Origin: Melastoma dodecandrum
Taxonomy: Eukaryota; Streptophyta; Magnoliopsida; Myrtales; Melastomataceae
Length of the DNA stretch: 64,000 bases
Assembly (NCBI GenBank): GCA_029817715.1
Contig: JARUPY010000539.1
Span: forward strand, 3,509,501-3,573,500
Reading direction: 5' to 3'
Part shown: piece after piece, positions 1 through 13,110 of the stretch
Layout of the letters: each line of letters begins with the position of its first letter
Numbering within the stretch: position 1 is the stretch's first letter
Notes under the pieces: generated by a model
What the model saw: only the letters and a program-made list of their open reading frames with translations
Database searches by the model: none
Told to the model about the DNA's origin: nothing
Position numbers and translations under genes: made by a program

Positions 1-85
1 ACTCCCATCAACACACTCCATTGAGTAGTTTGGTATGTAGTATTCATGGTTTAGTGTGAAGTTTCAACTTTGTCTTTTGCTTCAG

Positions 86-3000
86 TGGAGAAAACGAGTG
101 CCTCCTTGTTTCACCGCGGTTCATTATATACAGATTTGTCTAGAATTTCCTCGATGAAATCTACAACCAGAGTAGGAGCTGCTGCCTGGGGAATCCTCCG
201 AGAGCCACATGCATCTCACGATACCAGCTTGTTCTCTAGCTCATTACCTGTCCTACCACATGAGAAACGTGAGCATGGTTTTTTTATGCTACTGTAGTGA
301 CTGCTCTGAAAGTATGCCCTAGTAATCCCTACTTTGTATTGCAGTGAATTTCACTGACCCAGAGAATCTCGGTCTGTCTGTCAACGATAATTTCCCTAAG
401 TTAGGAAAAAGCAATCAAGGTGATGAACGAATTAATGCACTCACAGACTTTGATGCTGATGCAATCGGGAAGTTGCTTCCTGATGATGAGGAAGACCTTC
501 TAGCTGGCCTTATCAATAGACTTGATGTACATGGACTCCCCGACAATTTGGATGATCCAGATGAATATGACTTTTTTGGTAGTGGTGGGGGCTTGGAGCT
601 TGACTTTGATACCCAGGAAAGTTCTAACTTTGGAATACCAAAAGTTGGCATGTCTGATGGTGTTTTAAATGGTATCAATCACTATGCTCTTTCGAATGGT
701 ACTGGAACTGTTGCTGGGGAGCATCCATATGGGGAGCATCCTTCAAGGACACTCTTTGTGAGGAATATTAACAGCAATGTTGAAGACACAGAATTGCGGT
801 CACTTTTTGAGGTGAGCGCCAGGTCAAAGATGTTTTGCTTATTTTTTAGGTTTCCTTTCTTCTTTTCCACTATTCTATCTTTCACAAATTTATTCCGGTT
901 ACATTGCCTGTATAGAGTGCCTATGTGGATGCTATTGCCATTTATTGTAAGGATTATTTGACTGGTTTTATTTATTCTGAGGAATTCTGTGGAAGGAAGA
1001 AATTTAAGTTCCCATTTCACGGTCTTGATGCCCTCCCTCCCTCCCTTACTCCAGTTCTTGTCATGTGTTGAATAATGTGAAGGCAGCCTTGCTTTATGAT
1101 CAAGTAGCATGAGACTCCTCGGATGCTTTCATCATAATGTAATATAAGGTTGTTCTGGCTAATTTAGTGTGATGAACGGGAATCTTTCACCTCAGACCAT
1201 CATTTAATGATGCTATATAAAGCCGTGTCTTTTTCCAGTTAGTTGACACTGAATATCGATGACCGGTGTTATGTGACATGTAATTATTCCTAATATTCTT
1301 TTAGCATAGATTAATATGTTCATCAAGGGGTTGATTCAGATTAGTGTATCCTTGTCTCAGTCCATTGGTTGTTTTTTCTCTGTCACCTTCTTTCAACTTA
1401 ATGGATTACTTCCTTGATGTGAGTCGGTAGCCTGGTTGTTTAACATGTTTTTCTGTTCTAGCAATACGGGGACATCAGGACACTGTATACTGCTTGCAAG
1501 CATCGGGGATTCGTGATGATATCTTATTATGACATCCGGGCTGCTCGAACTGCAATGCGTGCACTGCAAAATAAGCCCTTGAGACGAAGGAAACTTGACA
1601 TTCATTTTTCAATACCAAAGGTATGAAAGACATTGCATGTACCTGGTTCATTCCGTTCGATTTAGAAACTTCTCATTCTAACCATTAGTTTTTCTATATC
1701 TAGGATAATCCATCAGAAAAGGATATCAATCAGGGGACCCTTGTAGTATTCAATTTGGATGCTTCTGTTTCAAATGACGAGCTTCGACAAATATTTGGTG
1801 TCTATGGGGAATTAAAGGAGGTTTGTCATCTTTTTCATTCCCATGTATTATGCTAGATGGTGAAGGACCTGTTCAATTTGGCTTTGTAGGGTTAACCTTT
1901 GTACCTTCAGTGTTCTTGCTTGTTAACATTGTTGCGATTAACAACCCAGATAAGGGAGACACCTCACAAGAGACATCATAAATTTGTTGAGTTCTACGAT
2001 GTTAGAGCTGCCGAAACTGCTCTTAGAGCTTTAAATCGAAGTGAAATAGCTGGAAAGCGTATAAAACTCGAGCCTAGCCGTCCTGGTGGTGCCCGTCGGA
2101 AGTAAGTTCCAATTTTGAGCTTTTGCTATCTTCTTCAATGTAGAATTGTTCAAGAAATGTCAACCAGGATAGGGATTATTTTCATTATGTTCTTGTCCTT
2201 TTTGTGGACCAATAGATTTGTCATGAAAGTTTCTTCTAATTTCACATGGATGCTGTTCAACTTTGAATACCTTCTTACCATGATAATTCTTTTGTAATCA
2301 AATTCCTTTGAGAATTTTCTAATGACTGCTGTTTTGCCTTCATTGTGAATCACAAGGGACTTTGTCTTTCCCAGCTTCGTGCAGCAGCTCAGCCAAGAGC
2401 TGGAGCAGGATGAAGTCCGGGCATTCAGGCATCAAATTGGGTCACCAACCGGCAGTTCTCCTCCGGGTGAGCACCGCAATGTTGGTTTGTTATGATATAG
2501 AACAGCATCTCTTATATTGTTTGCTGGGTCAACTGATTGGCTATGTCTTGACAGGTAACTGGGCACAGTTTGCTAGCCCCAGGGAACAAAATCATTTACA
2601 TGCTTTTAGTAAATCCCCTGGTGGGGGGTCTCCAATTCCTGTAGCAAGCAATCATGTGTCTGGTCTAGCTTCAATCCTTTCCCCTCATCTTTCTAGTCCA
2701 TCAAACTTTGCAGCCATTGGCAAGGATCAGGGGAGGATTAGTACCATTAACCAGATGTTGAATGGAATTGGTTCCCCACAAGGAGTTTCTTATCCTCACT
2801 CCCATTCTTTTCCAGAGCACCTTAGTACTAGCCCTGGACCTAATTTTCCCTTAGGTGAATCAAGTCTGAACTCATCCTCCATCAAAACTCTATCCGGTCC
2901 TCAGTTTCTTTGGGGCAGTCCCTCTCCATATCCAGAGCATGCCGGTTCGTCAGCTTGGTCAATGTCATCTTCTGCAGTCGGACGCTCTCTTGCATCAGGT

Positions 3001-4594
3001 GGGCTGGCACATGGGTTCCCATATTCTAATCGCAGCAACTCTTTGCTGAGTTCTAATCAGTCGCATCATGTTGGATCTGCCCCGGGCGGTGTCCCTATGG
3101 ACAGGCAAATTGGGTTCTTTCCGGAGTCACAGGAAAGTTCATTCATGAGCTCAGTTACTGTTGCAAGGAGGAATTTAAATCGTACCAATGGGAGCTACTT
3201 GCATAACATGGGCCCACGGCCAACTATGAGTGCTGGTATTGGTCTCCCTGGAAACATTTCAGAAAATGGTTCGCATAATTTTGGAATGATGTCATTACCT
3301 AGGCCTGCACCTGCATTTTATATGAATGGTTCTTATCCCGGACTAGAAGAAGCAGGCCTTGAGTTACTTGCCGATCGTAGTCGTGTTTGCCGGATGGAGG
3401 GCAGTGGGAATCCGATGGACAGCAAGAAGCAATATCAATTAGATTTGGAGAAGATTATAAAAGGAGAAGATACTAGAACAACATTAATGATTAAGAATAT
3501 ACCTAATAAGTGAGTTTTTGGCCTGTGATGGTGGTTATCATACTAGTCAGCTGTTGTTTGAGGCATGATTTTGACTGTTGCCATACATTTCCATTTCAGG
3601 TACACATCGAAAATGCTGCTCTCTGCCATTGATGAACAGCACAAGGGAACTTATGATTTTCTTTACTTGCCCATTGATTTCAAGGTAATTTTATTTTTTG
3701 GGAGAAATTAATGTCTAAACAAGCTTCATTTGTTTGGTTGCTCTAATGTCTGTGTCCTGGCAGAACAAATGCAATGTGGGTTATGCTTTTATAAATATGA
3801 TTTCTCCCTCGCTTATAGTTGCATTCTATGAGGTATTGTTACGTTCCTATTGTTCATTAGTTTTGTTGATTAAAAGAGATTGACTGAAGTCTGATTTTTT
3901 TTCTTGCTTTCTGAGCTTCCATGCAGACATTTAATGGGAAGAAGTGGGAGAAGTTTAACAGTGAAAAAGTTGCCTCCCTTGCATATGCTCGTATACAAGG
4001 GAAAACTGCTCTTGTCTCTCATTTTCAGAATTCGAGCTTGATGAATGAAGATAAGAGATGCCGTCCAATTCTCTTCCACTCAGAGGGCCAAGAGACGGTT
4101 GATCAGGTTTTTTTTTTTTTTTTTTTGGCTTCAGAGCATAGTGGTTGCTTCTGTATTTGTTAGAATATCGTTCCCTCTTCCAACCCTTCCTGAAGAGGAA
4201 CTAGGGCACTTGAAAATAGATAACTAGGACCTCTAAAAATAGAAATTATTGGTCAATAATACGGGTTAAGGTATTAAGATTTCTACCCTAGGTTTTCTGT
4301 GGTCACTCCCTTTCTCCCATAACCTACAGTTCTTTGTGTATGGTAAGGTCTTTGGCAAGAAGAGGGGGTTGAGGATATCTTCTTTTTTCTTGTTGCTCGC
4401 CTATGCTTTTTGTCTTTTTCACTCCCAAGTTTTGGCTAGGCTAGCTAACTATCCCATTCAAACTTCTATGATTGCAGCAACCACTTTTCACGGGAAACTT
4501 GAACATCTACATTCGCCAAGCTGATGGATCTTATTCTGGAGATCTGCTGGAGAGCCCAAAAGGTGATTTGGATGAGAAGCCTGACGGGAGTTGA
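86..4594 (+). CDS. MEI2-like RNA-binding protein (AML2-like), 5' end outside window
   Basis: Three-RRM RNA-binding protein of the plant MEI2-like family, whose members act in meiosis and vegetative growth. Exons I can join in frame: 86-268, 345-811, 1462-1620, 1704-1820, 1950-2101, 2375-2466, 2555-3509, 3600-3684, 3764-3832, 3927-4106 and 4478-4594. They give 857 residues plus a stop at 4592-4594; the start lies upstream of the window. RRM1 begins with SRTLFVRNINSN and crosses 811/1462. RRM2 begins at GTLVVFNLDAS (about 1737). The diagnostic C-terminal MEI2 RRM starts at TTLMIKNIPNKYTSKMLL and runs through [20 protein letters not shown] to KKWEKFNSEK. The large 2555-3509 exon encodes a Ser/Gly/Pro-rich linker. 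All splice borders are GT/AG and no lesion was seen. Assignment to AML2 rather than another paralogue rests on neighbouring genes only. Confidence 0.92.
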
Positions 4595-6149
4595 CCCTGC
4601 ACTAGTCAACCACCCCCTGAGCCTCGTAAAGATTTTTGGCTTAGAGAGAGGGAGGGGGAGGGGGTTGCTAACAGTTGCACAATTATTAACTGCACAGAAT
4701 GGTTCAGGAATGGTAAAAGGTGTAAGCTAGAAGTCATGGGAAGTCTTTTAACCCGTGCCAGGTTACTGGAGTTTCGAAGGAAGGTACAGGGAAGGAACTT
4801 TGTCCATAAGTAGAGAAGCAGGGTGATTGTTTTGTAATCAGAAGAAAGGAATAAGGTGAGGCGACTTGCAGCAGTTTGTATATATATTCTCATCTTGCTG
4901 CTTAAAGAGCAGTCCACCTGCAGCAGGTGAAGGCAACAATATTTATGTTCTTCTGGTGCTTTAGCCCTTTTCAGTACATATGTTTTAACTAGCTCATTTA
5001 ACCGGGATGATTGTTCATATGGGGTACATATTTTGTGGTGAGGGTTTACGAGATGGGATCTGTTTTCAAGTGTACATACAGAAGACATTTCCCCTGTGCA
5101 CTCTTTCTTTTCTTAGGATCTGTATCTAGTAGACAGGGAAGTGTACAAATTTGCTGCGTGGAACATGGCAACTCTGTGAAGCATTTGAAGAAGTACTGAT
5201 AAACTCCTAACTGGAAAAGACATGTCATGTCTTCTGCTTTCTTTTTGTTACTTAAATGTGCCTTGATATTCCAAGGCTCAATTGGACCTCCGTCAGATCC
5301 TTTATTTCTGTCTTGTTCAACATGGGTTCAGGAATATGAGATAACCCCTTGGTATTATGTTGGCAATACTCCAAAAAAAAGCTGAGAACTTGTCTGAAGT
5401 ACATCTTGTGTTGAAGAGTACAACGGGCCAGGGTACTTTGGGGATAGATTCTAAAAAGAGCTGTAAAAGATCTTGTTCGAACAACTGCATTTGCTTCAGC
5501 CTAGGAAGGATTCTGGATTCTCTCCCAGTAAGACGGGCATTCTTGGTAAGAAGAGATCTCAGCTTGTACAACAAGAAAAGAACTTTTCTTATATCAATGG
5601 AGGCAGCATGACTCAAAACTTCAAAAGGAGCCCTGTTTCCAATGACTTCCACTGTGTTAGGGCAAGAGTCTGTAATCCAAAAGTAGCTGAATCCCTTGTT
5701 TGAGCCCCCTGTTGATGATATCGAATGCCCGTGAGATTTCAGAAGATTAACCTTGTCTACAACAACGTTGCCTAACATAACATACTGTAGGTGGCTGCTT
5801 ACCGTTGCCATCATGAGCGAAGCGCAACCAAGAGGACTTTGGGAAGACTGCATGAGTTACGTATGCACTCACCTTTGCAGCGCCTTGCTCGGCCAAGACT
5901 TTCTGGCAAAATCAAAATTAACACAAAAAAATACCTTTTCTGAACTTGTGTCTGTAAGACACTAACGATGTTGGTTAATCCCAATCGAGAGACAGAAAAG
6001 TAACGAAATCCAATACGATAAACGTATAAAGTGAACATAAGCATTGAATTTCTGTTGACACGTAGAAATCAAGTTAAACTAATGATCCCAAAATCCAAAA
6101 AAAAAAAAAGGTTGCTCTCCCATTGTCCCGCAAATCCTTAAGCAAGGGG
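4595..6149. other. 3' UTR of MEI2-like gene and spacer with one unassigned ORF
   Basis: The first few hundred bases are presumably the 3' UTR of the MEI2-like gene. A minus-strand frame at 5317-5853 stays open for 178 codons from an ATG, with no domain, signal peptide or repeat I recognise. Overlapping plus-strand frames (5357-5611 and 5473-5703) look equally protein-like, so this may be an old pseudogene of unknown type. A poly-A run lies near 6098-6110. Confidence 0.3.
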
Positions 6150-9100
6150 AGTTGAAATTAGGGAAGTAAGAGTTTCAGTGGAGAGCTCTTGACGTAAGTT
6201 AGAATACGCATAGCAGCCTTTCAGTGGATTTTTCGAGGCTTTTGCATAAACTGACTGACAAAATTTACAGCAAAGGTGATATCCAGACATGTGACTGTCA
6301 AGTATATGAGTTTGCCAACTAACCTCCGATATCTTCCCACATCATCAAGTAATTCTGAAGAATCATCCCAAAGCTCCGGACTGGGTTCAATTGGGGTGAG
6401 CTCGGGTTTGCAATCAATGAGACATGTCTCCATTAACAAATCAAGTGCATATTTTCGCTGCGACAACATAACACCATTCTTGCTATGCAATAACTCTACG
6501 TCAATAAAATATTTTGATTTCCCTAAATCTTTAGAAACAAACTAGGTTTGAGGAAAGTCTCGTGTTTGAAGAATCTCAGTATTGTCACTTCCTGTTAGTA
6601 GAATATCATCTACATAAACCACCAAAACGACTAAGCCATTAGTACCAGACTTTACGAACACAAAATGATCAGAGGAACAGGGCTTAAAGCCGATTGATTC
6701 CACAACACTGTTAAACTTTTGAAACCAGGCTCGAGGACTTTGTTTCAATCCATATATAGCCTTACAAAGCTTATATACCATCTCCCCCTGAGCAACATAC
6801 CCAGGAGGTTTCTCCATATACACATCCTCCAAAAGATCTCCATAAAGAAAATCATTCTTAATATCTAACTGTAGCATTGACCATTGTAAGTTGATAACAA
6901 TAGAGAACAAAATGCGAATATGGAGTTAAGACGAGCAGTTGGAGAGAATGTCTCCATATAATCAATGCGATAAGTTTGAGAATACCCTTTGACAACAAGG
7001 CAGGCTTTGACGATCAACAGTATCATCGGCTTATATTTCATAGTGAATACCCATCGACATCCAATAATATCAACTCCTGAAGGGGGATGTACCAACTGCC
7101 ATATTCCCGTGAAACTAGAGCACTCACTTCCTCATCCATGGCAGCTTTCCATGTAGGAGATTGAACAGCTTTCTCATAGTTCCTTGGAATAGAGGCAGTA
7201 GATAAGGACAAGGCAAACGATCTCGAGGAAGTCGAGAGACGATCATAAGAGATGTAGTTAGAAATGGGATGTGGGGTGGAACGTTTACCTTTACGTAGAG
7301 CAATAGGAAGATCAAGGTCAGAAGGTGAGGCTGACAATGATGTGTTTGACGGATCAGCCAAAGCAGAAGTATCGGTTGGGGCAACTGAACACGACTGAGT
7401 CTGTGAATGACGGGTATAAATCCGTAATGGTGGAGACACAAGCGCCAAAGGAGTAGAAGAGTCATGTATTGGAGAAACTAGTGGAGGAGTATATGGTACC
7501 GGGAGAGGTATAGGAGGAATATCTTTTAATTGGGGCGACATAAAATATGGTTGATATTAAAAAAATGTGATATCAGCAAAAACAAAGTATCGATTCGAAG
7601 ATGGATCGAAATATTTATAGCCTTTTTGAGTGCGAGAGTACCCCACAAATACACACTTAACTGCTTGAGGAGCTAATTTGTCCGTTCCTGAGCGACAATC
7701 ATGAGCAAAGCAGACACGACCAAAAACACGAGGTAAAAGTGAAAACAAAGGTCTTGAAGGAAAAAGATATTGAAGAGGAATACGACATGTAACATAGAAG
7801 AAGGCATACAGTTAATAAGATGACAAACAGTAAGAATCGCATCTGCCCAAAAGTGACGCGGAACATGCATTTGAACCAAGATAGTGCGTGCGACATCTAA
7901 CAAATGACGATGTTTGCGTTCGACAACTCCATTTTGCGGAGAAGTATATGGACAAGTAGTTTGATGAAGAATACCATGTGCTGAACAAAATGAAGAAATA
8001 TCATTATGTACATATTCAAGTGCATTATCGGTATGTAACACTTTAATAGAAACATCAAATTGATTTTTTATTTCATTATTAAGTTGACGTAGTACATCAG
8101 GCACTTGACTCCTATCAAGCAGAAGATAAACCCAGGTGACAAGAGTAAAATCATTAATAACATTAATGAAATAACGGTATCCCTAGATATATTTATATTT
8201 ATATGGACCCCAAATGTCTGAATGTACTAACTCAAAAGGAGCAGTGCTACCGGACATAAAACGAGACGGAAAAGAAGAACGATGATGCTTTCCCAACTGA
8301 CAAGACTCACAAGAAAACTTAGAAAGTGGAACGGAATCTCCTAAAACGCGAGAAAGTTTATGAAACGACGGATGACCTAAACGTTAATGCCACAAAATAG
8401 AAGACGACATATGAGTAGTAGTCAAAGCTATCGTAGAAGAACCGCCAAAATAGTATAGACCATCGTGTTCAGTACCCGAACTAATCGTCTTCCCACTCTG
8501 GAGATCCTGCAACACACGATGAGAATGATAAAATGTATGGGAACAATTGACACTTTTGGTGAGTTGACTCACAGAAATCAAATTCACAAAGAAATTGGGT
8601 ATAAAGAGAACATCAGAGAGTGATATAGAACAGGTGAGGGAAGTAGTGCAAAAACCTTTAACAGGACAAGATTGTCCAATAGCAACAATAACATTAGATT
8701 GAGAAGAAGGGCCTATATGAGATAGAAAATGTGAAGAACCAGTCATATGAAAGGATGCACCAGAATCAAGAATCCCGGAACTAGGAGGAGGCAATATATC
8801 CTTTCTTACATGGAGAGCTACAGGGATAGACGGGTTAGAAGAGTTATCCTGGCTGGCGATGCCTAGCACAACCGTTAATGAAGCAGTTTGAGACGTGCTA
8901 GTGACAGAGGTAGAAGCTGGAGTTTCGAGTGCCAATGACCAATCAGGTTTCCCAAACTTCCGCTAGCATTTTTTAGAAAGGTGCCCCACTTTGCCACAAT
9001 GTCACAAGGTTGACCAGAAGAGATAGGTTGAGACTTTCCATGACCGCGTCCCTGACCACGACCATGGCCTCGTCCACAACTGATAATGCAGATGCCCAGT

Positions 9101-9881
9101 CGGGAGGATTAGACCCAGTGGAGATGCGCAGTGCTCGGGGGTATGTTATAGCCAAGGTTTGAATTGAGTCGCCTCCTAGCACTGAACCACAAATTTGTGC
9201 AGCTATTGCAGGATGTACACTCGAAAGAAACTAGATACAGTCAGTCCTTCACGATACTCGCGCAAAGTTTGAGCATTGAGAACAATTAGCTGATGAAGAT
9301 CAAGCTCATCAAGTATCCCACGAAGGGCAGCATAAAACTCTGTGAGAGATTGGTCTATCTAGCGAAGAGCAAACAACTGCTCATACAACTCATACACTCG
9401 AGAAATATTCTTCTTGTGGTTATACATCTCCTTTAGTGACTCCCATATCTGCTTGACGGATGTCAATAGTACTACGCTTGGAGATATGGTCTCATCCATA
9501 CTATTGAGCATCCACATTATGATACAAGAATCGGCAACAATCCAATCTTCATGACTTATTGTTAGTGGTTATATGTCATAGTTTCCTCTGGGTAATGAGA
9601 AAGAGACGAAACGATTATACCCACACCAAATAATTTTTACAATCTAACTTGATGGTTGTAGCCCTCAAGACAGGGGCAACGGATAACAACAACGTTTCTA
9701 AAGAACCAAAACCCTACACGTTGATACCATATTCAAAAGTATTTGGAAAATTTGTTTTTGTGTATATTACAAAATATTCAAATTACAAGATATATATACA
9801 AGGTAGAGGTAAATGTCTTACATATGAACCTAACTCGCTTTATGTCTAGATACATCGTAACTAGTTATGTCTATTCAAACA
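6150..9881 (-). mobile_element. degenerate Ty1/Copia retrotransposon, 3'-truncated
   Basis: Read on the minus strand from about 9730 downward, broken frames encode Copia proteins in the right order. A gag-like segment at 9660-9180 includes WMLNSMDETISPSV and stops. Protease GILDSGASFHMTGSSHF lies near 8790. Integrase pieces with TSPQNGVVERKHR lie around 7950. Reverse transcriptase pieces contain WSMLQLDIKNDFLYGDL (about 6880) and VVLVVYVDDILLTGS (about 6610). The end of the RT region runs to about 6150, where similarity stops before RNase H, and no 3' LTR follows. Frames change many times and stops are common. A TGGTATCA match at 9722-9729 may be the primer binding site, so roughly 9732-9881 could be a short 5' LTR; that boundary is weak. 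Confidence 0.8.
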
Positions 9882-9926
9882 GAAATGATTTTTCCATTCA
9901 CTGTATCCTTTGCTCATGGAACTTAA

Positions 9927-11187
9927 TTAGATGCAGCGCAGAGGTACCTGGCACTCGATAAGGGTCTCTCCATGACCGCTTCTGTGCTGACCTTCTGCAT
10001 AGCCTCTGCCTCTGCCACGAGACCTATCTCCACGTCCTCTACAGTAGGACCTTCTGTTGTTTCCAGTACGTTCTTGCTTCTGCTCAGAAACATTCAACTT
10101 CGATTGAAATGCTTGCTTCACCGGGATAGTGTACTTGCTGACCCGTTTCTCACGGACTTCTAGAGAATTCATCAATTCATAGATGGAAACTTCTGTGAGA
10201 TCCTTCATCTCTTCAATCACCGTTACCACGTGTTCAAATTTATGTGGCAAGCTTCTGAGGATTTTCTCCACAACGTTTCGATCCGGGACGACTTCTCTAC
10301 AACTCGTCAATTGATTGAGGATCTCCACGATCCTTGAGAAGTATTCTTTGACGGTTTCTGCGTTTTTCATGGCTAGATTATCGAAGTCTCTCCAAAGGTT
10401 CTGCAGCTTTATAAAGATCACCTTCTGTGACCCTTTGAACTCCTTCTTTAGGATCTCACACCCTTCATTCACCTTCTTCAGGCCGAATATCCTCAGGTAG
10501 ATGGTTTTGCTCATGGATTGTTGTAGAATCAGCAGAGCCATGGCATTCTTCGTGACGTTATCCTTGTACGGCTTCTGCTCATCTTCTGTGGTGTTGATGA
10601 CACCTTATGCGGAAGTATTGTCACCTTATAGGAGAGAGATTCTTCTGAAACTTCATCGTAGCCTTCCTCCATAAGTTTCCATGGATCTTGCGAAAGGAAC
10701 ATGATCTCCATTTGAAAACTCCAATAGTCGAAGTGCTCACCGTCGAAGATGGGGATTTGGTTGGGAGAAAAGGTGAAGAACATGTTGCCAGCGGACGCAG
10801 ATATGACCTTATGTGCTCTGAAACCAAATTTGTTGGGGTTATGTGTGAAATGATTGGATAAGAAGGGAGAAAGTGGTAGCATAACGTAGGTTCTGTACCG
10901 TCGATGACCTTCTGTAGGATAGAAGAAACGTTCTGTATAGTTGTTGCACCTACGAGGAATTTATATTGGAGTGTTTTAGCTGCGAAAATGATTTTTCTTT
11001 CTTTAAACTTTCTCTTACATGAAATGTCTATACGTCACTTTATATATAGGGAGGAATAGAAAACTCAAATGACAATAAAAATCGACATATTTAATAATCT
11101 ACTTAAATGCTCTATTTAATGATCCACTTAAATGACATTTTCGTTAACTAATATTGCATTAAATTGTATCATAAATTACCTTCAACA
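9927..11187 (-). mobile_element. second Copia fragment: 5' LTR, PBS and gag only
   Basis: This is a different Copia family from the neighbouring fragment. Gag starts near 10783 (NQIPIFDGEHFDYWSFQMEI), shifts frame around 10600 and continues to 9927 with KNAMALLILQQS and an Arg/Gly-rich CRGRGDRSRGRGRGY tail. This fits the UBN2/gag-polypeptide family. No protease, integrase or RT of this family follows; instead the first Copia fragment starts within about 50 bases. The likely scenario is nesting or deletion at that junction. Confidence 0.75.
10831..11187 (-). repeat. 5' LTR of the gag-only Copia fragment
   Basis: In minus orientation the segment starts TGTTGAAGG and ends CCCCAACA, a TG..CA pair typical of LTRs, 357 bp long. 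It contains a TATATATAAAG box near 11040. It is followed after four bases by a PBS at 10815-10826 that matches the initiator-Met tRNA complement with one change. No partner LTR is visible in the window. Confidence 0.6.
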
Positions 11188-11626
11188 ATAATGTGCGGTG
11201 TCCATAAAAAGTTACTACCCCTTTTTTAAAAAGCAAGAGTGATACAGAAGCTCTTAAATCCAATGCTCCTCTTGTCTTTTGTCGAATAAATCTTTAAATT
11301 GTACTGAGTTCCGGCCTGGCCCAAATTATGAACGGGCTTATTATATTTGGGCTTTTCCGTTGTTTTGGTAAAGTGGGCCTTGCGTACTAGAAAACAGATC
11401 CCTTGTCCATCCGCACGTGCCCGCCGGTTGTCGGAACAAGACATATTTTTCCGAACTGGGTTCCACACACGATTACTATCCCATATCATGGAACAACGAC
11501 TGTTCCCACTTCCACAAAGTTAAACTCATAAATTTCCCCCTTGATTTTACTACGTTCGTTCTCTCTACCCAATGAGATATGACGTCGAACATGACCTTTT
11601 TTCTGAACTAACCCGGCGATTATCGG

Positions 11627-11661
<35 letters not shown>

Positions 11662-12990
11662 ATGCAATTTCACTGTGTTTCGGTGGATATAATAGGACCA
11701 AGTCCACAAAGTGTGCAGGGTGTGTGGTTGTAATTTGTAATTGCATGCATAGCACGAAATAGTGTTTCCCCCAGCTGACCTAACTATCATATCATTTTAA
11801 CGATAGGAGTTGTTGGTCAAAGGAATGCAAGTTGGGTGAGTCATGGATCTTGAGCCACGCCCCGACCCTCCCCTTCTTGCATGATTAGGAGGACATGCCC
11901 TCCTTAGATTCAAAAAGCTTGTGAAGCCTGCCTGAGTCGCATGCATCACCTCCCAATCTGTTCCTCTTCCTCGTATTCTCTTGTAAAACTAGCCTAATAA
12001 TGATGATAATATTGATAAATAAGCCGTTATGTAATGTACACCAAACATCTCCCACGTGGATAATGTTGACCCGTTTTCATCTGAGGCTACATGAATATAA
12101 ACGGTGCGTTTAACCTAACTCCCTCTCCCGTCAATATCTAACACAAGAGGGCATTGACAAAGGAAAATTCTTCAACACGAGGGGATGGAACCGACGACGG
12201 GGAACTCGAGCGAAGCTCCTTGGTGAAATGCAGATGAGAGGCGATAAACAAACTCGCATGCACAGGAAGAAAACGTGGGATTTTCAACTCATCCTGTCCA
12301 ATAAACATGTGTCCGTAAGACACATGAAATTGTACAGATAAAAGAAGTGGAAGAAGAAGAAGAAGAAGAAGAGGAAGAGGCTCTCTTTTGTCAAGCATGT
12401 TGTTGTTGTACTAGTAAAAAGTCGTAAAAAGGAGGGTCACCAACGTGCCGAACCTACTCAAACCATTTAATATGGCGGAAAGCTCGGCTTTCTGTTGCCC
12501 CAAATGTTCAAATGTACGTGATGATGATTTCTTTCCATGGGGAGCTAGTTATTGAGTTGCATTACCTCTAGGCAGCCAATAACCCTCCAAATAAGAAGGG
12601 CAATCCCTATTCGAAGAATCTGGATTAGATGGGAGTGTCTCGGCACTAGGCCTAAACGTCAAAACCACAAGATCAATCAAGGTTAGGGTTCATGACGAAC
12701 GGAATTTGAATTCCATATAAAAACCCAACGTAACTCTCGGGGACTGGAAAACATCCCACCCCCCCCCCCCCCCCGCCCTCTCCACAGAGAGATAAGTAAA
12801 TAGTGGTGGTGGTGGTGGTGGTGAGTGTGCAAACATTAAATGCAGACAACTATGGGCTAGGAGGCTATAGTTGTGTGTGTTGTTTGGGTCTCTTCATATC
12901 TGTCCAACCAAGACTGAACGAGTCACGCGTAACTCACGAAAAAAAGTCAAATATCCAAAACCAAAACCCTCTCCCATCCTCTTTGCCTAT
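11188..12990. other. intergenic region and GPAT1 upstream region
   Basis: I see no convincing gene. It holds a (TA)n run near 11630-11657, a CTT-type microsatellite near 12353-12374, a poly-C run near 12759-12773, and a (GGT)n microsatellite near 12804-12821. The last few hundred bases should include the promoter of the acyltransferase gene. Confidence 0.5.
12138..12398 (-). CDS. possible small secreted peptide (weak)
   Basis: An 86-residue minus-strand ORF begins with a basic stretch and a long Leu run that could be a signal peptide, followed by FHVSYGHMFIG and a Ser/Pro-rich end (SSSPSSVPSPRVEEF). The Leu run is encoded by a CTT/CTC microsatellite, so it may be chance. There is no CLE, IDA or PSK signature and no paralogue in the window. 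No function is assigned. Confidence 0.15.
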   Translation of the reverse strand: MLDKREPLPLLLLLLLPLLLSVQFHVSYGHMFIGQDELKIPRFLPVHASLFIASHLHFTKELRSSSPSSVPSPRVEEFSFVNALLC

Positions 12991-12998
12991 TATATAAA
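12991..12998 (+). promoter_or_regulatory. TATA box of the GPAT1-like gene
   Basis: TATATAAA lies 113 bases upstream of the ATG at 13111, followed by a pyrimidine-rich leader. Position and sequence fit a plant TATA box. Confidence 0.6.
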
Positions 12999-13110
12999 TT
13001 CCCACAAGCATCCCTCTCCATTGCCCCCCTCCCACCCTTAAAATCAATTCATCACCACCTCTCCCTCTTCTCTTTCAACAATAGGAAAGACCCACGAGAG
13101 AATCGGCAAA

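Noticed and set aside
12138..12398. CLE or IDA-type signalling peptide
   Set aside because: Neither the CLE dodecapeptide nor the IDA core is present in any frame, and the Leu run comes from a microsatellite. Kept only as a weak feature.
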